A DNA stretch of 64,000 bases from Mimachlamys varia (lineage: Eukaryota > Mollusca > Bivalvia > Pectinida > Pectinidae): positions 33,733,426 through 33,797,425 of the forward strand of contig OX392534.1 in the NCBI GenBank assembly GCA_947623455.1, given 5' to 3'. The notes beneath the pieces were generated by a model. The model searched no databases. It saw nothing but the letters and a program-made list of their open reading frames with translations, and was not told where the DNA came from. Shown here one piece after another: positions 38,543 to 52,000 of the stretch (its first letter is position 1; each line of letters opens with the position of its first letter). The translations under genes and the position numbers were made by a program.

Positions 38543-38955
38543 CCAGTGGGTTTAATACTGTTCTGAAAATGTCTGAACTGTGGAGGTTCAAAAAGTTTAG
38601 ACTAAAATATATCTCATAAAGGAATGGTGGTCTATCAGCAGTATAGAAGATATGATGATTATCAACCTCATCAGAACTGTCCTTCTAAAACTCCAACATA
38701 TGTTTATGTCTCATGCTCAGTAAATCCTATAACCTAGCAGACCCAAGCCTTCCATTCACATCCAGGTACAGAATGTATTATGCAAAATAATATGTATTTT
38801 AAATAAAAAAGAAAAAGGCAAAGTATGTAAAATTTTAAAATGAAAGATAAAATTTATGCAATGCAATATTCATGAAGGTATATCTTAAAGTGTAAAAGTT
38901 CACTACAAGTTTTAATATTAAAGACATTCAAAAGGGTAACAAATGTAGTATCACA

Positions 38956-39093
38956 TACAGTGAAACCTGTCTAGAAAGACCACTTGTATAACAACCATCC
39001 TACTAGAAACAACCTGTCTATAAGAACACCTGAGTATAAAGACCATGAATGTTCTTTACCATGGGGTGACCTTTGTAGAGAGGTTTGACTGCA
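38956..39093. repeat. MITE with CAGTGAAACC inverted ends
   Basis: Left end TACAGTGAAACCTGTCTAGA, right end GTAGAGAGGTTTGACTG. The interior has CTGTCTATAAGAACACC. The ends resemble pogo/Tigger-type MITEs. Confidence 0.65.
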
Positions 39094-39119
39094 TGTAACT
39101 TATGCAGAACACCATCCAG

Positions 39120-39540
39120 ATGGACAGAAAAAGGCAAGACAACATATGTGATGGGTCAACACAATTTCAGCTAAGGCAGAACAACATTAAGTTGGGCCAA
39201 TGACACAAGCTTAGATCAGGCAAGACAACATCAGCTCAGGCCGGACAACATATGTTTTGGGTCAATACAAGCTTAGTGCAGGCCGGACAACATGTGTGTT
39301 GGGTCAATACAAGCTTAGTTCAGGTGAGACAACATATGTGTTGGGTCAACACCACAAGCCCAGCTCAGGCCGGACAACATGCGTGTTGGGTCGAAACAAG
39401 CTCAGCTCAGGTTTGACAACATGTGTGTTTTGTTGATACAAGCTCAGCTAAGGCCTGACAATATATGCGTGGGATCGACACAAGATTAGCCGGGGCTGGA
39501 CATGTGTTGCGTTGACTTAAGCTCAGCTCAGGTTCACTGC
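39120..39540. repeat. About 50-bp degenerate tandem array (about 8 copies)
   Basis: Units combine GACAACATATGTGTTGGGTC, AACACAAGCTCAGCTCAGGC and CGG. They are diverged, with a TTGGGTC/TTGGGTT core. Confidence 0.8.
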
Positions 39541-40032
39541 CTACAAAGCTTTGACAACCACAATCACGTAAAGCAGGATATTCAAACCTACCTCAATCAT
39601 TGGACAAGAAACAAACATTTGGGATAAGATTCTTACCCATCTTTAAAAACATAGTGTTCACAATGGCATATACATATCTAATGGTATGCCCAATTTTTAA
39701 ACGTGTTATTTTCTGTACAGTATATAACATTTCTTCACCTAATTGCACTGTGGCTAACTTTCTATTACACTTAGAGCCCTACATCACATACAGCTGATCA
39801 ACTGTAAATACAAACAAAGACCGTTTAAAGCAATAATGGAGATACAGTTCGTAAAATTTGGAAAATGCAAGAGCAAATATACTCCAGGTAGATTTTAAGC
39901 ATCTTGGCACAAAGACTAAGTATAGTATTTTATACAAGTTATAGGAATATTCATTTGGTTGCATAAAAGGATATATAAGTATATATATATGCTATATATA
40001 AACAACTGGCGATTGCATCAAAGAGAGATAAC

Positions 40033-43000
40033 TCATGAAGCATCAGCTGTAGCGGTAGATGGAGCTAGGACATCCGTATCGAGAGATTCGGGTGCAGTCA
40101 GCACATATGGATCTGATTTGTCAGGGGTAGATCCTCTTGACATGTATGGTTCTGATTTATCGGGAGTGGAGCCCCGTCTCCTATGAGCTTTCTTTTCCTG
40201 TCGATGGATTAACTTCATACGATTTTGTGTCTGTGAAAAAGAAAGATAAGAAATTCCATCGTATGAATTTTATATTATATTACATATTGAATCTACATAT
40301 TGCACATTGAATCTACTTGATATCTGAATCTGTGTTTAAAAAGTCGCTTTATACAATTAATGTGAATGAACTATTATTTGGGAAGTACAATGTCATGTTC
40401 TTGATGATTCAATTCGGAAACGAAAAACGGAGCAAAGAATTTGTATATTACTTTAATACATCATTATGTTGATATTGACAAATATTTCATCATGAAAAAC
40501 ATCATATACAAATTTAACACAGATAAGGGCTAATCCAGTAGAATATCTACACCAACCTGGAAATTAAGGTTTTTGTTTAGGAGTACCACTCAGGATTTAT
40601 TCATACTTTACATAGAAATATTAGTCAGGAAACCAAACTATGGATAAAAGTAGAAGGGCTGGGCAGTTTTACCGGTATACCGCAATAAAATGTTGTGATG
40701 GTACGTACCATGGTACATTAGTCCTGTACCGGTTTTTTGGGAACTTTCATTTAAAAAACTATTTGTTACATAGATCAATTGGAATTCCAATATGGTTAAA
40801 TTATAATTTCCTATAAGTTTGCTGATCAACTAGGACAGAGACCTTTATCTAGCTGAAACATTTAATCAAGGTGGTATACCATGGTATGTACCACAGTATT
40901 TGCCTAAATACCATGTTATACCATGGTACTTTTGATTTTGTGGTACCCAGCTCTAAGAAGTAATATATTTTGTGCAGTTGTGCGGTCAGAGACTAGAATT
41001 GTCCTCAGTAATAGTTCCCTCACAAAAGAACAATGTCTTCAACATTTCAGTTTTATAGGGGTCTGACAGAAATCAGAATTAACTGAAAACATTTTGAGTA
41101 AAACTGCTTCAACAGATGTCATTATTTTTTTAAAATGCTTCCGCCAGGAGCCAAACCTGGAACCTCTTGCTTCAAGTCTTACGCTTAACGGAGTTAAATG
41201 AGCGGTATATTGCAGCTAGTATTTACTAGGGCCATAGGTGTCAACCTCTGAAACCTCCAATGAGGGAGATCTCCCTCTTTCCATATATCCAATGCGGGAG
41301 AAAATGCATGAAATGCGACTGAAATTGCATTGCTCAATTTGTCTTTCCCTTATTATGTATCAAAATAACTTCACAAAGTATTCATTTAAATCAGATACAC
41401 ATATTATGGTCATTACACAAATCCTGCAGGAACTACAGGATCTCATTTGACCACAAGATGTAGATTTGGAGTTATTGTGAGTTTGGACTTAAATGAGGGA
41501 GATGTCGATGGAGATGAGTAAATTTTGGTCAACATAAGGGAGATGGAGGGTTGACAGGTATGAAGCATTCTTGCCAACCCTCCCTATTTTGCAGGAAGAC
41601 TCCCGATTCTGGACCCTAAAATATTGCATTTTCAACTTTGGAATCTGCTTAACTATTCCTATTTTTTAAAGATCTGATGATTTCATCTGAAAGAAGAGCT
41701 CAAAAGAAGCCATTTAAAAGTGTAATTTTCTTCTGAATGTACATGTATACATATTATTTATGTTTTCAATTCTGAGCACGTGTAATCTCCCCATGGAAAT
41801 TAAAAAAGTTGACAAGTATGATGCAGGGTTACACCACTATAGGCTCTGATCACTGTAACAAACTCTAAGATCTCAATGCCGAGGTTTTGACTTGTTACCC
41901 TGGTAAAACCATACTTACCACTTCCTTTAGTTGGTTCTGAAGTTTCTCCTTTTCTTTATTTAACTTGTCTATTTCATCATTATTTCGCTGTTTCTTCGTG
42001 CTTGTCATTTCCAACAGGGCAATGTTTGCATCTTTCTCACTGATAGCAGCCTGTATGGCTTCTTGTCTGTTAAAAAAAAATTAATAAACATTATTTGTTT
42101 GTCTTTATTTCATTATCAACATGGACAAATATTTTATGTAATATCTAGTCCCTGACTCCAGACAAATGTTGTATGAAGAATTTACATAAAGCCTCTTAGG
42201 AACTTTGTGAAAAATTGCATACACAACTTGATACCATGTAAATTGTAGGTCTGTTAAAGGGCCATAACTCTGTATAACTAATACAGCACAAGATAATTCT
42301 TCCTTTCTGCGAGATATTTGCGAACCAAAATTTGATTACTGTAGACTAGAGTAATGAGGCAGGGATAATTCTGACACTTAAAACCTATGGGAGAATTTGA
42401 GAGATTTTATGGGATCAGCAAAATATCTATGAGATTTTTCTATATAAAGTAATATAATAAATTTTCCATTGATTGTATGCAGAATGTGGCTTTCTGATTG
42501 GTTGAGATTTTCTTTGTTCAAATTTTGCCTGCAAACTATTTTTAGAATCCGCTACGCGGATTCATAAAGTTTGCAAACAATTTTTTTTTCATACCCCAAT
42601 GAAACTAAAAAATAATTGCCATCAATGCTTAAATAATTTTGATTTTTAATGAGAATTTCAGGAAAAAAAGTGGGTGAAAATCCCCAAATCTCGCCCAAAA
42701 GTGATCCCTGATGAGGTAAGCCCCAGAGTAAACTACAAGGAAAACAATGGACTATAGACCTGTGTAAAGTCAAGTTAAGACCTGATAACAGTGTCACAAA
42801 TCTGCCATTTCTACAATAAAGTAGTGTATAATCCAGATTCTATCACAAACATTTTTCACTCTACCTTGACACTATACAGTAAACAAAGTGTTATTGTGGC
42901 CTTAACTCTAACAAGCCGATTTACACACTTCTGTTTCATCAAATCCAGCTGAATATCATTATCAGGAAAACTTCAAATCATCCAAGTATTAGAGTAAAGT

Positions 43001-46000
43001 GATTCAAATGTTTGGTGTAAAAATTGGCAGAGATCGAAGAAATACTTAGACCAAACACAGTCTTCAAATTATACGAGATCAAGATGAAAAGTTTCCATTG
43101 TAAAGTTTATAGTCATGGGACAGTGAATCAACATTTTTCAAACTTACATACATATATACCATAGACAATCATATGTTGTTTCAAGGGAACTGTAATACAG
43201 GTGTAGAAGTTGAGAGTACAGCACCTTACTAGCCTCAGCTAGAGGGAATTTCTCTTTAGTCAGGCCGTAGGGTGTCTGAATACAGACCAATGGTCACTAG
43301 TGTCGAACCCTGGTGTTGGCAGATTTGTTTTTTCATTACTCCTTTCTATTATATCCTGTTAAAGTCTTTGACCCCGAAGACACACACAAGACCCTATACC
43401 ACCTTCTATGGGTATATTTTGTTGAGGGCCAAATGTAACAGGAGAGGAAAAATTTATGGCAACACCAGGGTTTGAACCTGAAACCTTCCAAACTCTAGAC
43501 AGATCCTCAACCAATTGAACTATTTGGTTGCGGACGATCGACCTCATCTATATCTGCTACATTTGTACCATACAATTTTGAACTTACTTCATTTCATACA
43601 CCTCCTCTAGATGCTTGTGGCGTTCGGACATCAGACGTTTGAGTTTGTGGTCCTTCTCCTCCAGCTGCTTGTTAAGTAGGATAAGTTTTTCTGACTGTTC
43701 CAGGGACCTCTGTCTGTTAAGTTCAATAGTTACCTCCGAAACCTGTCGGGGAAAAAAAGAGGCCAGAAATGTACATAATGTATGGCAGTTCACATCCCAA
43801 TCAACAAACCCGGAGCAAATCCAGTCTTTGTTGTGGATTGGTACACTGCTTTAGTTCTCAGAAATATCCACTTCCCGTAAAGTAGATCATCCAGATTTGC
43901 AGATTTTTTTCACGTTGTGTAATAAGAGGCCCACTGGGCCGGGATAACTCACCTGTCTCTTAAGTAATGTACACAATCATACTAAGTCATCTATCAACAT
44001 AATATTTCATCTTCTTGACACTCACTTGAAATTTGTACATAAAATCCTGACAATTGATCATATAGTGTATGTGGCATGACTGAAAATCCTTTTATATATT
44101 CACTGCCAATTCCAGTTGGGATAAACTAAGGAAAACCTACATAGATAATTTCATTCCTCCAGGATTTTATTTGACCTTGTTTTCAAACCTACATAAAATA
44201 ATTTTATTCCTCTATGATTCATTTTAACTTTTCTTTAAACCTACATGAGACAATGGTATTCCTCTAGGATTTTATGATACCTTGTCTCTTGTTTCGTCCA
44301 GCTGGGCCTGGATCTCAACCATAGCCATCTCCCGCTCTGCAGTAATCTTCACGCTTTCCTTTAACGCCTCCTCCAATTCCTCTATCCTGTCGGTCTGAGA
44401 TATCAACTTGTCCTGAAACCATTATTAAATGTGATTTTAAATGAAAGAACAAATCTCCAGGACAGACACTTGCATTTTAAAAATTTGTTTGCTGTAATAT
44501 TTAGCAGTGTTGTATCCTCACTAAGATTCCCCTCCCCTTACATGTAGCAGTGTGGCATCCCTTACCTGTAGCAGTGTGGCACCCCTTACCTGTAGTTGTG
44601 TGGCATCATCACTAAGGTCTCCTTCCCGTTTCCGTGCCTCCTCCAGTAGATGTGCACTCTTCTTTTTTTCGGCTTGTTTGTTCCTCTTTAGTGTGCCCAC
44701 CTTCTGCTTGTACTCCTTGATGATACTGTAAGACAGAGGACTACTGTGAACCCTGAGGTATAGTAAAACCCAACTTACTTGAGCCCGGGTTACTCAAATA
44801 CCCCTCATTCATCGAACATGTTGTTTGCTCCTGACCAAATTCATATATATTCGCCCAACCTTGCATTACTTGAATACCATGGAACTATTTATCAGGTTCT
44901 CACAAGTCGACGAAGTTTGGTTTTACTGTATATCTATAGAACTAAGCATAATCTATATTCAGTAGATTTTTATTTGTTTTAATTAGAAGTACACTATAGC
45001 CTCATTATTCTTAGCCATTCCACTAGCTTAATCATGGCATCATAAAAGTTTTAAGCCGACTTAACACTACCGTCCAACATTAACACAAAAAAAGTATGGG
45101 AGTCATGTAGGAGAAATACCTGTTAACCAAGCAGGTGGCTGGACATTTTAATGTCTCAGCTGCATTGGAACGTATGCTAAATACTGTAACACCTGTAAAC
45201 CAAGCAGGTGGCTGGACATTTTAATGTCTCAACTGTATTAGAACTTATGCTTAATACTGTAACACCTGTAAACCAAGCAGGTGGCTGGACATTTTAATGT
45301 CTCAACTGTATTAGAACTTATGCTTAATCCTGTAACACCTGTAAACCAAGCAGGTGGCTGGACATTTTAATGTCTCAACTGTATTAGAACTTACACTGAA
45401 TACTGTAACACCTGTAAACCAAGCAGGTGGCTGGACATTTTAATGTCTCAACTGTATTAGAACTTATGCTTAATACTGTAACACCTGTAAACCAAGCAGG
45501 TGGCTGGACATTTTAATGTCTCAACTGTATTAGAACTTATGCTTAATACTGTAACACCTGTAAACCAAGCAGGTGGCTGGACATTTTAATGTCTCAACTG
45601 TATTAGAACTTATGCTTAATACTGTAACACCTGTAAACCAAGCAGGTGGCTGGACATTTTAATGTCTCAACTGTATTAGAACTTACACTGAATACTGTAA
45701 CACCTGTAAACCAAGCAGGTGGCTGGACATTTTAATGTCTCAACTGTATTAGAACTTACACTGAATACTGTAACACCTGTAAACCAAGCAGGTGGCTGGA
45801 CATTTTAATGTCTCAACTGTATTAGAACTTACACTGAATACTGTAACACCTGTAAACCAAGCAGGTGGCTGGACATTTGAATGTCTCAACTGTATTAGAA
45901 CTTATGCTTAATGTTGGGGCACTCCAATGTTAGTGAATAACTGAATGTAAACAGATATACACAAGGATGACTTAGCACACTCACAATACTTGCTGTAGAA

Positions 46001-49000
46001 CCAACATACAGAAACTGTGAGTCATGCAATCATAATTTCACGAAATCTTTTCATTGCAAATATCACTTAAATAAGAATACCGCTACAACAATTTGTTGAC
46101 AGTCTGCTATACAATTTCATTGATTTCATTTTCCTTTCTATTTTTTTAAATCCATTTTTTTTAGATCATTCAGTACAGCACTAGACTTACTCCTGTAGTT
46201 CTGTGATCTGTGCGTCCTTATCCGACTTTTCTGCTTCGGCTTCCTTGACGATTCCTTGGAGACGATCTGCCTCTGCATGTGCTTTGTTCACCTCATTCCG
46301 AGCTTGTTCTAACTGAGATGTCAGCTCAGTCACTTGCCTCTCAAAGGTGTCCAGATTTTTTGTGTCAGGAACTCCTTTCTTGAGCTATAAAAAGATAACA
46401 TTATTAGTATCAAACACATATGAATAACATTTTTATACACATTAATTTTATAAATATCAGTTAAATATAAAATCTCTGAGTCATTATAGCTCATTAAAAT
46501 CACGCTTCTAACACAAAACTTTACAAGAAGATACTGAAATATCATGTTAGCTATTTGACTTATGTTGGTTATAGAAATTTATAAGAAGACATGATGATTT
46601 TATGTCAAATATATTTATTATTAAACATTTATCACACATATACTCTTCAGACTGCCATTATACTTTCTGCTGCTGTGAGTATCTAGGGTCAAAGGTCAAT
46701 GATAGCTTGAACTGTTGGGTCAAAGCCAAGCAATTAGAAATGCTAACGTTCAAGTCAGATTTAACTACATTTATTAGGGTCAAAGTCACAAATATCTATA
46801 AATATAGGCACCAAGGTCAAAGTTTGTTAGGGTCAAGGACAGTTAAACTGTTGGGATCAAGATTCAAATTTAATAGATAGAACAGTTGGGATCAAGGTCA
46901 AATTAATTACTAAAACTTTTGGGTTCAACATCGCTGTTAATTAGAGGTGACAATGACATCTTCCAAACAATACAACAAAAATGATACACAACTATGACAG
47001 TGACTGAGCTGTACAACATTACAGACTCTATACCTCTTCCAGCTGTGAGTTCAGCTCTTGTTGACGATCCTCCTTTGCCTGTAAATCATGATCTAGCTGT
47101 CTCACTTTGTTTTCTAACTGGAATTTCTCCTCGCTGGCAACAGTTGCCTGCTCCCTCAACTCAAAAAGCTCCGTCTACAAAATGTGACAAACAGTTCATT
47201 TTTCTCACTCTCAGAAAATACTGATATCTCAATTCTAGAAACTCTTTAAAACAGTTACAGGCATGCTGTTTTCTAGTACCCTACCTCAGACACCAACAAA
47301 ACAATTTGATACAACAAAAGGAGAGATACATTAAGCAAAGCAGTTTTAGAATTGTTTCATGTACTTTTTTTACTCATTGAAAAGGTGGTATACATGAAAG
47401 TGAGATTTCCTTCACTGGAGGCTTGAACACTGATTGTACCTGTTTATTAGAAAGTTCCAACTGCAGTTCGTCCAGACGTGACTTGAGATTCTGGTTACTT
47501 TTGATGTACATATCACATTCTTCTTGGTGCTCCAGATCAGTCTTCTCACGCAGATCCTTCAATCTGACAAACACAGTCATTTTTTGTTTTTAATATATTC
47601 TCTCACTATTCAACATTGCTCAAGTTATTTTCTATTCAACCGTTCTTACATTATTTTTCTGTTCAACTTTTCTTACATTATTTTTCTGTTCAAAATTTCT
47701 TACATTAAATAATATTTCCCTCCCCCCCCCCCATTTTTTTTTTTGGATCTGATTTTTCTTACAGTTTGTTAAGTCTTCTCTGAACATTTTCATTTTACTC
47801 TTTACTAATACCTCAACCGAAAATAACTTCAAAAATAAGTGCATTTTGCATTTCCTGAATAATGACAATGTTCATCTGGAAAAAAAGCAGCGAAATAGTT
47901 ATTTGGGGACAGATATTTTACTTTTTCCTAGTCACTGAAGTAATGTATTCGTCGTAATTAGCGCCCAGGGCGCCTAAAAAATAGGTTCCACTTGGGGAGC
48001 TTAATAAGATAACAAAACTAAGATCTGGACGAAAAATGTCATTATTGTGAACAGAATGGGTAGTACACTGTATATGGCATTGCATAAATGATGTACAACA
48101 TTATTCTCATAAATTTCGGACAATTTGTGAACATTTATCAATATTTTTTTCTTCCAATTCTTGTAAACATGCATACAGCAAGGATTTCCCTACTAAAATA
48201 TAGTATCATTTAGTTGTGTCTTTAATAGAAGGGGTGCTTAAATAATTTTGATACCCCCACAGAAGGCGGAAGGGGCGTATATAGTAGGAGGGGCGTTAAT
48301 TATGGTGGATATGGTAAGTAGGCTATTCTTTACCGTACATCATTTCGTTATGATACCTACTTTTCAATTTGTCTGTCCTTATCATTGAGTGACTCTTCCA
48401 TGGAGGAGATGGCACTGTCAGACGAGAACGAATCCATGGCAACCGTTGCTGCTGCAGCCGCAGATTTGAGACGTTGGATCTCCTCATCCTTGTAATCTAT
48501 AGACTCTTCTGCCGCCTCGATCTGTAACAGAGAGGTGTATACATCTAACACACAATTCTATGTACAATAAAACCTCATTTACTCGAACCTGGTCAACTTG
48601 AATAACACTCATTCTTCAAACACTTTGTTTGGTCCCGACCACCATGTATTCCTCGAACCATTGATCAGATCCCTACGAGTTTGAGGAAGTTGGGTTTTAC
48701 TGTAGCTCTGTATAATCTGGACCACTACATCTTCAGTTAGGTCCTATAGTTAACTTTTCTATGTTAACTCTTTCCGTTCATCAAGTATCTAGGAGAAAAC
48801 ATGACGAAATCATCCAGTAGAATGACAGGAAGTCAAAATGTTTATCTGCTCACCGTGTCACACATTCGGAATATCACTTCATTGTAAACCTTTATTTCAT
48901 TGTGAAAACATATTAAACATTGTTTTATTTTGACAATAATTTTTACTCAGTTTTATATTTGTAAACACTTTTTACTACTTTTCTACCATTTTTATCATCA

Positions 49001-52000
49001 TTAAAGCTTTGAAATCGAAAGCAATTTGAGTCCGCCATTTCATTGTCAGTGTAAGCAAATCAGATTGAACTCGATAAAATCCTGACATTTTCTGAGAATA
49101 CAACTACAAGGTATTATAACAAATTATTCGGCTTGTAATAAGTAAAATTGAATATTTTGATTTTGTTTCTGGTACTTATTACTGATTAAATATGCATTAA
49201 ACATTATGTAAATTCTTTTGTATAAATATGTAATAAGTAAAATTGAATATTTTAATTTTGTTAATGATACTTATTACTGATTAAATATGCATTACGCATG
49301 ATGTAAATTCCTTTGTATAAACACACCAAACAAGCAAGTAACACATGTCTTTCTTGACGTCTCAAGGCGTCATGAAGGATATAGGAGCACTTTTCTATGA
49401 CATCTCAAGGCATTCTTCAGGGGAGAACAAGTCAACACTGAGGCAGCACCCACACTGTTATGACAACTTGATATGCACAACTTACTTTTCGCTGCAGCAC
49501 GCTGATCTTCCTGTCCTTGATCTCAATCTGGTCTTTCATTTCTCCAATCTCACCCTCGATCTTCCTCTTCTCTGTCTGCAAGGAGTGGGAATGCTTCGCC
49601 TTTCTGTCTATTGTTGAGTCTTTTTCTTTCAATCGTTCTCGGAGATCTTCAATCTTTAGAACACAATACATTTACATCAAGGATCTATTCATATTAAAGG
49701 CCCAATATACGTGACTTCAGGGTTTTTTTCGTGATTCTGAAAAATTCTGAAAAAAAATCCAGTTGATAACCATGCAAAAATAAGCCTAAAACGAAGTAAA
49801 CCTGGGCGGTAACTGACAAGAAAGTCTTAGACAGAAAAATCTAAAATCCAAACTGGAGTGAGAAGACGGTTGAATATTGCTGATTCAGTTAATCTTAACT
49901 AAATCTACAAATATAATAAGTTTTTAGGCTTGATTTTCTCTTCAAGATTTGCCGAAAGTTACGTATATGGGGTCTTTAATATGATATTGATCACAGAAAA
50001 ATGTATTATGTACCTGTAGCCTTTACTAGTGGAAGGTTAAAATATAACATTTCTCTAGGAGATATTACACTGCCTCTGTGTATTTGAGTTATAGATAGAA
50101 GAACTTGGCATATCATATTAATAAAGGATCTAAATTGCTGAAGTATGAGCAGGCTATCAAATATTAAGTGTAAAGAAAATGGATACACAAATAATCTGTG
50201 CAATACAGCTAAGTATAACCCAGAATATTTTTCTCAGATTATGAGAAAAAAAAACCTAAAACATCAAAAATGTAATCTCTATAACAAATACAATTTATTT
50301 GTGTTTCAATAAATATAGGGAACAATTTCGTCAAAACAGATCTTCATCTTTAAAACTTAAACATTCCAGAGATTTCTTTTATTAACAAGCAAACCCAGAG
50401 GGATTTTGACTTTGATCTTTATTTTACAGTGATATAAAATAAATATTCATTTAAAGGCCCAATATATGTAACTTTCGGCAAAACTTAAAGCGAAAATCAA
50501 GCCTAAGAATTTATTATATTTATTGATTTAGTTAAGATAACTGATATCAGCAATATTCAAGATTAATTCTTGCTCGGTTACCGGTTCAGCAGCAGTTGAA
50601 ATACGGTATTTGTAAACACGTGTACATTTCAAACTGTCTTCTACCTTCATCTTGTTGTTGAAGTGGGCCCCACATGAATTATTTTCAATTATTTGGATTT
50701 TTTTGTCAAGAGTTTATTTTAAGTTACAGCTCATGATCAGGTTCACTTCGTTTTAGGCTTATTTTTGCATGGTTAACAATTGGGTTTTTTTTCATAATTT
50801 TTCAGAATCCCGAAAAAGTTTCTGAAGTTACATATATCAGGCCTTTAATGGTGACTTTTGATAAAATCTTTGTAGTGTCACATTTGATCCTTCCAAATTT
50901 TCATTGGGTGATATAGTTTTTCTGGCCAAGTAGCTGGATGCTCGAAATGGAATATAGAAGACTTAGAAATACGACAAATCTTTATATGAATTGTGAGATA
51001 GAGCAGTAACAAGTATTGTTACAGTACAATGGAGGGTTTGGTTTTTCTGGATTAAGCATACAATAAACAGCTGAAGGTAATTAAGAATGTGCCACTATGT
51101 GTTTGCATGAGGAGGTATGTTGGTGCATTTGCCTCCCAGTGATCTGAGCAATGCCCATACTGAAGGTACCAAGGGGAGATAACAATCTATGAACATACAT
51201 CTGTCTGCAGCATGCTGACATGCTTTTCCTTGGCACTGATCTGATCCTTGAGGAGATCCACATACTGGACCTGCTCAGTGTTCTGACTCTTAGATGCCTC
51301 CACTTTTAATTTCAGCCCCAGTATCTCTGTGTCCTTGTTCGCTAAGTCCTTCTTTAGGTGTTCAATCTACAACAGCAAACCAAGTTTCCATCATCAGGCA
51401 AAATTATCAAGTACTTATATACCAAGAAAGAGTTGGGTTTTTTTTTTACACATACAAGTATTTGTCCTTCACAAGGTAAACTAGATACATCAGTAAGACA
51501 AGAATTCTTCTGCTAACAACAAAAGTACTTTTTTCGTGAATTTTTCTTTTCTTTATAATTTCCACTGGTGTTAAACAAGGCTCTATAATGTCTGTCATAT
51601 CATTTTACTGAATTAATTACTTCAAATTTTGAAAACTTGACTCTAATTTCTACAAATTTGCACACTGAACATAGGTCACCTCATTCCTCAGCGACTTTTC
51701 CTTGCTGGACAGTGAATCTTTGAGACTCCCATCCTTTTTCTGGCTTTCTGTTGTCCCTGTTCCCTCCTCCTGGAGCCGCATCAGCTTGTCCTCCAGGCTC
51801 TGTACCTCCCTCTCTAGTGCTAATATCCTACCATCCTGTCACAACAATAATGTATAGCATTTAAATACTTTATACTCACCTTGGTTTGTATCGGAATATT
51901 TGGATACTATGGCTTGACCTCAAGAAGTCTTGGGAGTACCGATAGCTACCTAGACCTCTTACAGACCTTTAATTCCTGCAGACTGTCAGACATAATTGTT

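Noticed and set aside
41128..41215. tRNA-like B-box segment in the last ERC intron
   Set aside because: Only a short resemblance; no A-box at the right distance and no second copy in the window.
42705..42750. CTGATGAG resembling a hammerhead ribozyme core
   Set aside because: The required GAAA core and the flanking helices are absent.
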